Shown here piece by piece: positions 1-6,462 of a stretch of 6,463 bases of DNA. The translations under genes were made by a program, and so were the position numbers. Position 1 is the stretch's first letter. Each line of letters opens with the position of its first letter. The stretch spans positions 1 through 6,463 of the forward strand of contig CAMPHL010000156.1 in assembly GCA_946885905.1 (NCBI GenBank). The letters run 5' to 3'. This DNA comes from an uncultured Pseudomonadota bacterium (GTDB lineage Bacteria; Pseudomonadota; Gammaproteobacteria; Burkholderiales; Usitatibacteraceae). The notes below the pieces were generated by a model. The model was given only the letters and a program-made list of their open reading frames with translations. It was not told where the DNA came from and searched no databases.

Positions 1-2227
1 AGCCGGAGATGTTCTGGCGCAGCGTTTCCAGCGGATTGATGCCGATGCGCGACAGCCCCGAGAGCTCCAGCTGGAGTTGGAACGACGTCGAGTACTGCTG
101 CGTGGCGGTGATGAATCGGTGGGCCACGGCACGCACTTGCCAGCAGCCTCCATTGTACTCGACGCCTACCAGTCCCTCGAGGAGCTTCCTGTCCTGGAGG
201 CTCCAGTTCCAGCGCGCCAGGCCCGAGAGGTTGCGCGTGATCGGCCATTGGCTCGACAGGTCCACCTGCTCGATTCCGCTTTGCTGCGAGGGGTCGGCCG
301 CGTCCACGGAGCCGCGCGCGTAGCGATAGGCCGCGTTGATCACACGGCCCGGGGCGGGCGTGTAGCTGGTCCCGGCGGCGAAGCGTTGCGAGCGCGACAC
401 GCTGGGCGTGTACTGCACGCCCACGTCGGCGGCGATCGCCGGCGTGAGCCGGCTCGAGGCGAAGGCCACGATATCGGAGGACTTGGCCTCCGTCGCGGGC
501 TCCCCCAGCGTCACGCGCGGCGGCGTGAAGTAGTGGATCTGTCCCAGGGCGGCGCGGAAGCGCTCCATGCCGGTGTCCGCGTCTATGAGGCGCGTGGCGA
601 GCGCGAAGGTAAGCTGGTTGGCGTCGCCCACGCGGTCGCCGCCCACGAAGCGGTTGTCGGTGAAGATCTGGGCGAAGTTGAAGTCGCGTACCGCGGTGGT
701 GAAGTTGGGCAGCTGCGACTGGTCCTTGTAAGGCACATACAGGTAGTAGAGGCGCGGCTCGAGCGTTTGCTCGAACGTGTATCCCAGCCACTGCGTGCGC
801 CGGTCGAAGGTGAGGCCGGAGTCGACGCTCGCGATCGGAAGCGCGAGGCTGGGCCTTTCCTCGCTGCCCCGAGGGGCGTTCTCCTCGAGGTTGTAGCGCA
901 GGGCGTAGTAGCCCACGCGGGGCACGACGTAGCCGTAGCTGCGCCGCATCGGATAGGCCACGGTGGGATAGAGGATCGCGCGCTGCCCGTTCACGAGGTC
1001 CGGATGGCGGAAGTTCGACAGCTCGCCCAGCAGGCTCCAGTCGAAGCCGAGCTGGCCCTGGCGTGCGCCGCCGAGCGAGATCCGCGGAACGATCTTGTAC
1101 GGAATCGGCACCGGCGCGCCATTGGGATCCTGCAGGGTCTGGTAGGCGAGCACCCGCGCGGAGAACGACCACGTCTCGTCGTCGTAGGCGAGTATGGCGT
1201 CGCGCGGAAGGTTCGTCTGCGACGTCGCCGCGATCTTGGTGGACAGGTCGCGGAAGTAGTCGTCGTCCGAGACGGCCTGAGCGTTGACCCCGGCACGCCA
1301 TCCTTCCCAGAGGCGCTGCTCGTGCCGCACGCCCGCGAACCAGCGATCGATGTCCTTGATGCGGTCGTTGGGCAGGTATTCGCCGTCGAACTGCCCCTTG
1401 TAAGTCTCGCCGAGATAGCGCAACTCCGTGCCCAGCTGGAAGCCGCGCTTGGTGTACACCTTCGGCGTCACGGTCGCGTCGCGGTTGGGCGCGATGTTCC
1501 AGTAGTACGGCACGCCGATCTCGAAGCCGCTTTGGCCGGAGGTGCCGATGGTGGGGGCGAGGAAGCCGGACTTGCGCTGGTTGTCGAGGGGGAAGTGCAG
1601 GTAGGGCGAATAGAGGATCGGCAACCCCAGGAAGTACACCGTCGTGTCGTATGCGGTGCCCATGTTCTCGATGCCGTCGAGCGTGAGGTCGCGCACGCGG
1701 ATGAACCAGTCGTCGCGCGGGGCCGGACACGACGTATACTCGGCCCGCTCCAGGCGGCTCACGCGGTTCTCCTGCAGGATCGCCTTGGATGCCAGGCCGC
1801 GCGAGGCGGTGCGCCGCTCGGCGGTCTTGGGGAACTCGAACACGGGCGAGTCCATGACGCCGGTGTCCTTCTCGAGGTCGTAGCGCAAGCGGGGGCCGGT
1901 CGCACTGTCGGTGCCGCGTTCCAGCGTGACCGAGCCGGTCGCGGTCGCGACCTGGTCCGCGGCCGAGTACTCGACGCGCTGCGCCCGGATGACGGCGCCA
2001 CGCTGGCGCATGACCACATTGCCGGTGGCGACGATGTTCTTGTCGGGCTGGCCCTCGATGCGGTCGGCCTCGAGGAACTTGGCGCTGTCGCGCTCGGGCC
2101 GCGTGGGCGCGAGCCGCATCTGCTTCTCGAGCTTGAGCTGCAGCTCGGGATCCAGCGCCGCCGCGAAGCCCGGGACCATGGCGAACAGCAGCGCGATCGC
2201 TGCGGACCGGAGGTGTTTCGACGTCAA
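1..2227 (-). CDS. lptD: LPS assembly outer-membrane protein LptD (C-terminus cut by window edge)
   Basis: LptD is the beta-barrel that, with the lipoprotein LptE, places lipopolysaccharide in the outer leaflet of the outer membrane. Reading from a TTG at 2227-2225, 742 codons are visible with no stop. The order is: a Sec signal peptide (residues 1 to about 24), an OstA/LptA-like periplasmic jelly-roll (about 50-160, with LEADRIEG and ATGNVVM), then the barrel with the family hallmarks FPLDNQRKSGFLAP and PYYWN (240-244) IAPNRDAT. It ends in INPLETLRQNISG, a typical LptD tail, so only a few residues should be missing. Only two cysteines are present, C167 (in YTSCPAPRDDW) and C695 (in YNGGCW). 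They match E. coli C173 and C725; equivalents of C31 and C724 are absent. TTG is chosen because no ATG, GTG or TTG lies in frame upstream until inside amgK, and the next ATG (codon 17) would cut the signal peptide. surA-pdxA-ksgA would be expected beyond the left edge (inference). Confidence 0.96.
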   Translation of the reverse strand, partial: MTSKHLRSAAIALLFAMVPGFAAALDPELQLKLEKQMRLAPTRPERDSAKFLEADRIEGQPDKNIVATGNVVMRQRGAVIRAQRVEYSAADQVATATGSVTLERGTDSATGPRLRYDLEKDTGVMDSPVFEFPKTAERRTASRGLASKAILQENRVSRLERAEYTSCPAPRDDWFIRVRDLTLDGIENMGTAYDTTVYFLGLPILYSPYLHFPLDNQRKSGFLAPTIGTSGQSGFEIGVPYYWNIAPNRDATVTPKVYTKRGFQLGTELRYLGETYKGQFDGEYLPNDRIKDIDRWFAGVRHEQRLWEGWRAGVNAQAVSDDDYFRDLSTKIAATSQTNLPRDAILAYDDETWSFSARVLAYQTLQDPNGAPVPIPYKIVPRISLGGARQGQLGFDWSLLGELSNFRHPDLVNGQRAILYPTVAYPMRRSYGYVVPRVGYYALRYNLEENAPRGSEERPSLALPIASVDSGLTFDRRTQWLGYTFEQTLEPRLYYLYVPYKDQSQLPNFTTAVRDFNFAQIFTDNRFVGGDRVGDANQLTFALATRLIDADTGMERFRAALGQIHYFTPPRVTLGEPATEAKSSDIVAFASSRLTPAIAADVGVQYTPSVSRSQRFAAGTSYTPAPGRVINAAYRYARGSVDAADPSQQSGIEQVDLSSQWPITRNLSGLARWNWSLQDRKLLEGLVGVEYNGGCWQVRAVAHRFITATQQYSTSFQLQLELSGLSRIGINPLETLRQNISG
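2156..2227 (-). other. Sec signal peptide of LptD
   Basis: The first 24 residues have a short basic start (K4, H5, R7), a hydrophobic core (AAIALLFAMV, residues 9-18), a helix-breaking P19-G20 and a small-residue end (FAAA). The likely signal peptidase I cut is after A23 or A24, leaving a mature protein that begins near LDPEL. Its intact shape is the main argument for the TTG start. No lipobox cysteine is present. Confidence 0.8.
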
Positions 2228-2269
2228 GGAAGCTGCGGCGCGGGTGCTAGAATCGCCGAGTTTACCCCA
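2228..2269. promoter_or_regulatory. Divergent lptD-amgK control region (42 bases)
   Basis: This is the only non-coding DNA between the two divergent transcription units, so promoter elements for both must lie here or extend into the coding regions. The plus strand carries a good extended -10 element (listed separately). For lptD only a weak TAAACT (minus strand, 2264-2259) with no convincing -35 is visible. I see no clear Shine-Dalgarno sequence in front of the lptD TTG, and no hairpin or operator-like palindrome. Confidence 0.6.
2245..2253 (+). promoter_or_regulatory. Extended -10 promoter for the amgK-murU-pepP-ubiH cluster
   Basis: The bases TGCTAGAAT fit an extended -10 element (TGn followed by TAGAAT, 5 of 6 to TATAAT). 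No good -35 is seen at the usual distance (2225-2230 reads CAAGGA), which is tolerated by extended -10 promoters. Transcription would begin near 2260, leaving a leader of only about 10 bases before the amgK ATG. The match and its placement are read directly; activity is inferred. Confidence 0.5.
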
Positions 2270-3268
2270 ATGGACGACCGTCTTTCCGCGCTCGACGCGT
2301 GGCTGCGCGAGGTCCTGCGCGGCGCGCCATTCAGGCTCGAGCGCGCTTCCACCGACGCGAGCTTCCGGCGTTACTTTCGCGCATTCCTCGACGACGGCCG
2401 CACGTTCATCGCGATGGACGCGCCGCCGGAACGCGAAAATTCACGCGCGTTCGTGCACGTCGCGCGCCTCTTCCGCGACGCGGGCCTCAACGCGCCGGAA
2501 ATTATCGCCGAAGACCTCGCGCGCGGCTACCTGCTGCTCACCGACCTCGGCACGCGCTCCTACCTCTCGGAGCTGCGCGAGGGACGCGACGTCGACCGCC
2601 TTTTCGCCGACGCCTCGACGGCGCTGGTGCGCTGGCAGCAGGCGACCCGGCCCGGCGAGCTGCCCGAGTACGGCGAGGCCCTGCTGGCGCGCGAGCTCGA
2701 GCTCTTCCCGGAGTGGTACGTCGGCCGCCACCTGGGCGTGCAGCTCGATGAGCCGCGCGCGCAGGCCCTTCGCACGGTCTTCTCGCGCGTGCTCGAGCAG
2801 AACCTCTCGCAGGGGCGCGTGTTCGTGCATCGCGATTTCATGCCGCGCAACCTCATGGTCTGCGAGCCCAACCCCGGCATCATCGACTTCCAGGACGCGG
2901 TTCACGGACCCGTGAGCTACGACATCGCGTGCCTGTACCGCGACGCGTTCGTGAGCTGGGAGGAGGAGCGCGTGCTCGACGGGACCATCCGCTACTGGGA
3001 AATGGCGCGCAAGGCGGGCCTGCCGGTGCCGGGTGACTTCGCGCACTTCTGGCGCGACGTGGAATGGATGGGCGTGCAGCGCCACCTGAAGGTCCTGGGA
3101 ATCTTCGCTCGCCTGCATTACCGCGATGGCAAGGCGGGATACCTCGAGGACACGCCGCGCTTCCTCGGTTACGTGCGACACGCGGCCAATCGCTATCCCG
3201 GGCTCCGCGCCCTTGCCGAGATCCTCGATCACCTCGAGGGGAAATCGGCCGCCGTGCGCCATTCCTGA
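2270..3268 (+). CDS. amgK: N-acetylmuramate/N-acetylglucosamine kinase AmgK
   Basis: This 332-residue cytoplasmic sugar kinase belongs to the aminoglycoside phosphotransferase (APH) fold. AmgK phosphorylates the anomeric C1 hydroxyl of MurNAc or GlcNAc using ATP, feeding MurU in cell-wall recycling. The N-lobe shows TDASFRRYFR (about 28-37) and FIAMDAPPE, both typical of AmgK rather than of antibiotic kinases. The catalytic loop HRDFMPRN spans residues 187-194, with catalytic D189 and N194, and the metal-binding D206 lies in IIDFQD. ATG 2270 opens at the conserved N-terminus; there is no strong ribosome binding site, only a weak CGAG about 10 bases upstream. The gene heads the plus-strand cluster and its stop overlaps the murU start by one base. 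The pairing with murU, divergent from lptD, is the Pseudomonas arrangement and is the strongest reason to prefer AmgK over a generic phosphotransferase; by sequence alone the sugar specificity is not proven. Confidence 0.93.
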   Translation: MDDRLSALDAWLREVLRGAPFRLERASTDASFRRYFRAFLDDGRTFIAMDAPPERENSRAFVHVARLFRDAGLNAPEIIAEDLARGYLLLTDLGTRSYLSELREGRDVDRLFADASTALVRWQQATRPGELPEYGEALLARELELFPEWYVGRHLGVQLDEPRAQALRTVFSRVLEQNLSQGRVFVHRDFMPRNLMVCEPNPGIIDFQDAVHGPVSYDIACLYRDAFVSWEEERVLDGTIRYWEMARKAGLPVPGDFAHFWRDVEWMGVQRHLKVLGIFARLHYRDGKAGYLEDTPRFLGYVRHAANRYPGLRALAEILDHLEGKSAAVRHS

Positions 3269-3270
3269 TG
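3266..3270 (+). promoter_or_regulatory. amgK stop / murU start overlap (TGATG)
   Basis: The amgK stop TGA (3266-3268) shares its last base with the murU ATG (3268-3270). A GAGGGGAAA run at 3237-3245 is too far upstream (over 20 bases) to act as a normal ribosome binding site, so murU translation probably depends on ribosomes finishing amgK. This would keep the kinase and the nucleotidyltransferase in step. Confidence 0.7.
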
Positions 3271-3978
3271 GCACGCGCTCTCATCCTGGCCGCTGGCCGT
3301 GGCGAGCGCATGCGGCCGCTCACCGACACGGTCCCCAAGCCGCTTCTCAGCGCCGGAGGACGTGCCCTCATCGAGTGGCAGGTCGAGCGGCTGGTCGCCG
3401 GCGGCTTCCGGGAGCTGGTCGTGAACCATTCGCACCTCGGCCACATGATCGAGGCGGCGCTGGGCGATGGCAGCCGCTTCGGCGCCGCGATCCGTTACTC
3501 GCACGAGCCGCGCGCGCTGGAAACCGCCGGCGGCGTGGTGCAGGCGCTGCCGCTGCTGGGCCGGCATCCCTTCGCCGTGGTGAGCGCCGACATCCACACG
3601 GATTTCGACTACGCCTCGCTGCGGCCGCGCATCGCCTCCATCGCGCGGGCTCCGGATCGACAGGCCGCGCATTTCGTGCTCGTCGACAATCCGGGCTTCC
3701 ATCCGCGCGGCGACATGGCGCTCGACGCGGGGCGGGTCGCGCGCGAAGGTGTGCGCCTCACCTACGGCAACATCGCCGTCTTCCATCCCGCGCCCTTCCA
3801 CGACCTCGCGGCGGGGGCCCCGCTCAAGCTTTTTCCCTGGGCCTACAGTCTCGTCGATGAGGGCCGCGTGACCGGCGAGCGCTACGCCGGGTCGTGGGAC
3901 AATATCGGCACGCCGGACCAGCTGGCCGCGCTCGACCGCCGGCTCTCGCAACCCACAAGCCGAGAAAACCGACCATGA
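3268..3978 (+). CDS. murU: N-acetylmuramate alpha-1-phosphate uridylyltransferase MurU
   Basis: MurU joins UTP and MurNAc-1-phosphate to give UDP-MurNAc and pyrophosphate in the cytoplasm, the last step of the salvage path that bypasses MurA and MurB. The 236-residue protein, slightly longer than the Pseudomonas enzyme, is a single nucleotidyltransferase domain of the sugar-phosphate type. It starts with LAAGRGERMRPLT (7-19) and the sugar-nucleotide lysine K24 in PKPLL. LETAGG (84-89) contacts the nucleotide base in this fold. D108 in SADIHTDFDY is the likely metal ligand. The tail WDNIGTPDQLAALD is the usual GT-P-L end. The family more often has NGD where this protein has SAD. The ATG at 3268 puts the LAAG motif at the normal distance from the N-terminus; an in-frame ATG at 3064 lies inside amgK and would add an unrelated Arg/Pro-rich tail. 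The preceding amgK makes MurU more likely than a glucose-1-phosphate or mannose-1-phosphate transferase. Confidence 0.92.
   Translation: MARALILAAGRGERMRPLTDTVPKPLLSAGGRALIEWQVERLVAGGFRELVVNHSHLGHMIEAALGDGSRFGAAIRYSHEPRALETAGGVVQALPLLGRHPFAVVSADIHTDFDYASLRPRIASIARAPDRQAAHFVLVDNPGFHPRGDMALDAGRVAREGVRLTYGNIAVFHPAPFHDLAAGAPLKLFPWAYSLVDEGRVTGERYAGSWDNIGTPDQLAALDRRLSQPTSRENRP
3975..3978 (+). promoter_or_regulatory. murU stop / pepP start overlap (ATGA)
   Basis: The four bases ATGA serve as pepP start (3975-3977) and murU stop (3976-3978). A weak GAG-containing stretch lies about 10 bases upstream of the pepP ATG. The arrangement is the classic sign of one polycistronic message with coupled translation. 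Confidence 0.7.
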
Positions 3979-5294
3979 AGCTCGAGAACCCCCTCCAGAT
4001 CAAGCCCTTCAAGGCCCGCCGCGCGCGCCTGGGGCGCGCACTGGGCGACGGCGTCGTGGTGCTGCCCACCGCCCCCGAACGCCACCGCAACGCGGACACG
4101 CACTACGACTACCGTTGGGACAGCGGCTTCTACTACCTCACCGGTTTCCGGGAGCCCGAGGCCGTGCTGGTCATGGTGCTCGGGGCCAAGCCCCGCACGA
4201 TCATCTTCTGCCGCGAGAAAAACCTCGAGCGGGAGATCTGGGACGGCTACCGCTACGGCCCGGACATGGCCAAGGCGATGTTCGGCTTCGACGACGCATA
4301 TCCGTACGCCGAGCTGGACGCGCGCATGCCCGATCTCATCGCGAACAAGGACATCCTGCACACGCCGGTCGGCGCAGACCAGGAATGGGACACACGGGTA
4401 TCGCGTTGGCTGAACAGCGTGCGGGCAAAGGTGCGCTCCGGCATCACGGCTCCCTCGCAGATCCGCGACGTGCGCACCGAGGTGAACGACATGCGCCTCA
4501 TCAAGGACGAGCACGAGCTCGCCATCATGCGGCGCGCGGGCGCGATCTCGAGCGAGGCGCACGTGCGCGCCATGAAAGCCGCGGCTCCCGGCAAGCGCGA
4601 GTACGAGGTCGAAGCCGAGCTGGTGCACGAGTTCATCCGCAACGGGGCGCGCTCCGCCGCCTACGGCTCGATCGTGGCGGCAGGGGCCAATGCCTGCGTG
4701 CTGCACTACCGCGAGAACTCGGCGGAGCTTCGCAAGGGCGAGCTCATGCTGATCGACGCCGGCTGCGAGCTCGACAGCTACGCCTCAGACATCACCCGCA
4801 CGTTCCCGGTCGCGGCGCGCTTTTCCGCGGTACAGCGCGACGTGTACGAGCTGGTGCTGGCCTCGCAGGAAGCCGCGATCAAGGCGGTCAAGCCGGGCGC
4901 CGATTTCATCGACTACCACGACGTCGCCACTCGCGTCCTCGTGCAGGGCTACATCGACTTCAAGCTCTGCAAGGGCAGCGTGGATGCGGTCGTCGAGAGC
5001 GGCGCCTACAAGCAGTTCTACATGCACCGTACCGGCCATTGGCTCGGCCTGGACGTGCATGACGCGGGCGACTACATGCAGAAGGGCAAGTGGCGCAAGT
5101 TGAAGCCCGGCATGGTGCTCACCGTAGAGCCCGGCACGTACATCCGGCCCGCCGACAACGTGCCGAAGGCGTTCTGGAACATCGGCGTGCGCATCGAGGA
5201 CGACGTGCTGGTGACGACCAGGGGCCGCGAAGTGCTCACCGCCGATTGCCCCAAGAAGGTGAAGGACGTCGAGGACGCGGTCCTCGACCGTTGA
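3975..5294 (+). CDS. pepP: Xaa-Pro aminopeptidase (aminopeptidase P, M24B)
   Basis: PepP removes N-terminal residues that precede proline, using a two-manganese centre in the cytoplasm. The protein has 439 residues, close to E. coli PepP. The N-terminal domain (1 to about 175) carries SGFYYLTGFREPEAVLV, a PepP hallmark. The C-terminal pita-bread domain holds every metal ligand: D261 (LIDAG), D272 (SDITRTFPV), H355 (GHWLGLDVHD), E385 (LTVEPGTYI) and E408 (VRIEDD). The accessory histidines H244, H351 and H362 are also in place, so the enzyme should be active. The numbering runs one to two residues ahead of E. coli (D260, D271, H354, E383, E406). The start at 3975 matches the family N-terminus; an in-frame ATG at 3894 lies inside murU and adds 27 unrelated residues. 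pepP directly before ubiH is the same order as in E. coli; its link to murU looks positional rather than biochemical. Confidence 0.96.
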   Translation: MKLENPLQIKPFKARRARLGRALGDGVVVLPTAPERHRNADTHYDYRWDSGFYYLTGFREPEAVLVMVLGAKPRTIIFCREKNLEREIWDGYRYGPDMAKAMFGFDDAYPYAELDARMPDLIANKDILHTPVGADQEWDTRVSRWLNSVRAKVRSGITAPSQIRDVRTEVNDMRLIKDEHELAIMRRAGAISSEAHVRAMKAAAPGKREYEVEAELVHEFIRNGARSAAYGSIVAAGANACVLHYRENSAELRKGELMLIDAGCELDSYASDITRTFPVAARFSAVQRDVYELVLASQEAAIKAVKPGADFIDYHDVATRVLVQGYIDFKLCKGSVDAVVESGAYKQFYMHRTGHWLGLDVHDAGDYMQKGKWRKLKPGMVLTVEPGTYIRPADNVPKAFWNIGVRIEDDVLVTTRGREVLTADCPKKVKDVEDAVLDR

Positions 5295-5326
5295 TGCGTG
5301 GCTGCGAGCGGCCGGCAACCCATTGA
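5294..5326 (+). other. Possible 10-codon minicistron linking pepP to ubiH
   Basis: An ATG at 5294-5296 overlaps the pepP stop as TGATG, and its reading frame (MRGCERPATH) ends at TGA 5324-5326, which overlaps the TTG start of ubiH as TTGA. A ribosome ending pepP could restart here and be delivered onto the weak ubiH start. The geometry is read directly; translation of the peptide is speculative and may be chance in 28 bases. Confidence 0.25.
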
Positions 5327-6462
5327 TTGACGTCGCCATCGTCGGGGCCGGCCCGGTCGGCGCGGCGGTGGCGGCCCGCCTCGGGCGGCAAGGCCTCGAT
5401 TGCGCGATCTTCGAGGCGCGGCCCGCGCCCGCGGCCGACGCACGCATGCTTGCCATTTCGGACGCCAGCCGCGAGGGCCTCGAAGCGATCGGAGGTTGGC
5501 CACGGGACGGCGTAACGGCCATTACGTCGATCCACGTGTCCCAGCTCGGCGGTCCCGGCCGCACCCTGATCGAGGCGCGCGAACAGGGGCTCGATGCGCT
5601 CGGGCACACGGTTGGATTCGCCGCACTCGAACGAGCGCTGCACGACGCGGCCAGGTCGGCGGGCGTTGCGATCCATTTCGGCGCCGCCTGCGACCGGATC
5701 GACCTTGCTTCGGATGCCGCACGCATTGCCGTGAAAGGGCTCGGCACGATCGAAGCCCGCCTCCTGGTACTCGCCGATGGCGGTGCGAATGCCGCGCGCA
5801 TTCCGGGCGTGGCATTCGACGAAAAGGACTATGGCCAGCACGCTGTCGTCGCCGCGGTCTCGGCCGACCGGCCACACGGGGGGCGGGCCTGGGAACGGTT
5901 CACGCCCACGGGGCCCATGGCGCTGCTGCCCGTGGCCGAGCGATACGCGCTGGTGTGGACCGCGACTGCGGACCAGGCCGCCCGCTTGCGCGAACTCGAT
6001 GACGCGACTTTCGTTTCCGGGCTGCAGCAACGCTTCGGCGATCGCGCCGGGCGTTTCGTCTCATCCGGCCCGCGCGCCTCGTTTCCGTTGAAACTGCGGG
6101 TCGTGAACACGCCGGTCGCATTGCGCACCGCCATCGTGGGCAACGCCGCCCAGGCGTTGCACCCGATCGCCGGGCAGGGCCTCAACCTCGGCCTGCGCGA
6201 CGCGCAGCAGCTCGCGGACACGATCGCCCTGGCCGATCGGGCCTCGCTGGGATCGCTAGCCATGCTGGGTGCGTACCGCGATGCCCGCCGCCGCGACACG
6301 CGCCGCGGAGTCGCCTTCACCGACCTCCTGGTCTCCGCGTTCGCGGCCGACTGGCCGCTGCCGCGGTGGGGACGTGGACTTGCCCTCGCGGTACTCGACG
6401 TGTTTCCGCCGGCGCGGCGGTTGCTCGCCGAGCGCATGATCCACGGCGCGCCCAACCGGTGA
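5323..6462 (+). CDS. ubiH: FAD-dependent ubiquinone-biosynthesis hydroxylase, UbiH/UbiF/UbiI/COQ6 family
   Basis: This 379-residue flavin monooxygenase most likely hydroxylates the ring of a ubiquinone precursor using O2 and NAD(P)H. The FAD-binding beta-alpha-beta unit opens the protein with GAGPVG (8-13) and the ribose-binding acid E31. ARMLAIS follows at about 40-46, the middle ADG motif has D152, and the second FAD motif runs from G273-N274 (GNAAQALHPIAGQG) to LNLGLRD. Asn instead of Asp after that Gly is normal for the Ubi hydroxylases, as in E. coli UbiH, and separates them from phenol and salicylate hydroxylases. The start is TTG 5323: the frame has a stop at 5260-5262 and no ATG, GTG or other TTG between, and TTG puts the Rossmann motif at the usual place. 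No clear ribosome binding site is seen. Position after pepP supports ubiH (C4 hydroxylation), but ring position cannot be told from sequence, since beta- and gammaproteobacterial paralogues differ in regiospecificity. Confidence 0.88.
   Translation: MIDVAIVGAGPVGAAVAARLGRQGLDCAIFEARPAPAADARMLAISDASREGLEAIGGWPRDGVTAITSIHVSQLGGPGRTLIEAREQGLDALGHTVGFAALERALHDAARSAGVAIHFGAACDRIDLASDAARIAVKGLGTIEARLLVLADGGANAARIPGVAFDEKDYGQHAVVAAVSADRPHGGRAWERFTPTGPMALLPVAERYALVWTATADQAARLRELDDATFVSGLQQRFGDRAGRFVSSGPRASFPLKLRVVNTPVALRTAIVGNAAQALHPIAGQGLNLGLRDAQQLADTIALADRASLGSLAMLGAYRDARRRDTRRGVAFTDLLVSAFAADWPLPRWGRGLALAVLDVFPPARRLLAERMIHGAPNR

Noticed and set aside
2259..2264. TAAACT on the minus strand as an lptD -10 element
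   Set aside because: Weak match, no TGn extension and no credible -35; kept only as a remark in the spacer entry.
77..2269. N-terminal extension of amgK by 731 codons on the plus strand
   Set aside because: It is the exact antisense of lptD, has biased Arg/His-rich composition and no recognisable domain; the AmgK family starts near 2270.
1911..2915. 334-codon plus-strand frame overlapping lptD start and amgK
   Set aside because: Low-complexity Arg/Ser/Ala composition, out of frame with amgK and opposite lptD.
2441..3274. 277-codon minus-strand open frame opposite amgK
   Set aside because: Shadow of amgK in a GC-rich region; the product resembles no family and amgK motifs on the other strand are clear.
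3894..3974. Upstream ATG giving a longer PepP
   Set aside because: The added 27 residues lie inside murU, are Arg/Pro-rich and are not part of the PepP family N-terminus.
5295..5322. Terminator between pepP and ubiH
   Set aside because: No stem-loop followed by a T run; the short gap favours one message.
4785..5801. 338-codon minus-strand open frame across pepP and ubiH
   Set aside because: Ala/Arg/Ser-rich shadow crossing the junction of two well-supported genes; no motif seen.
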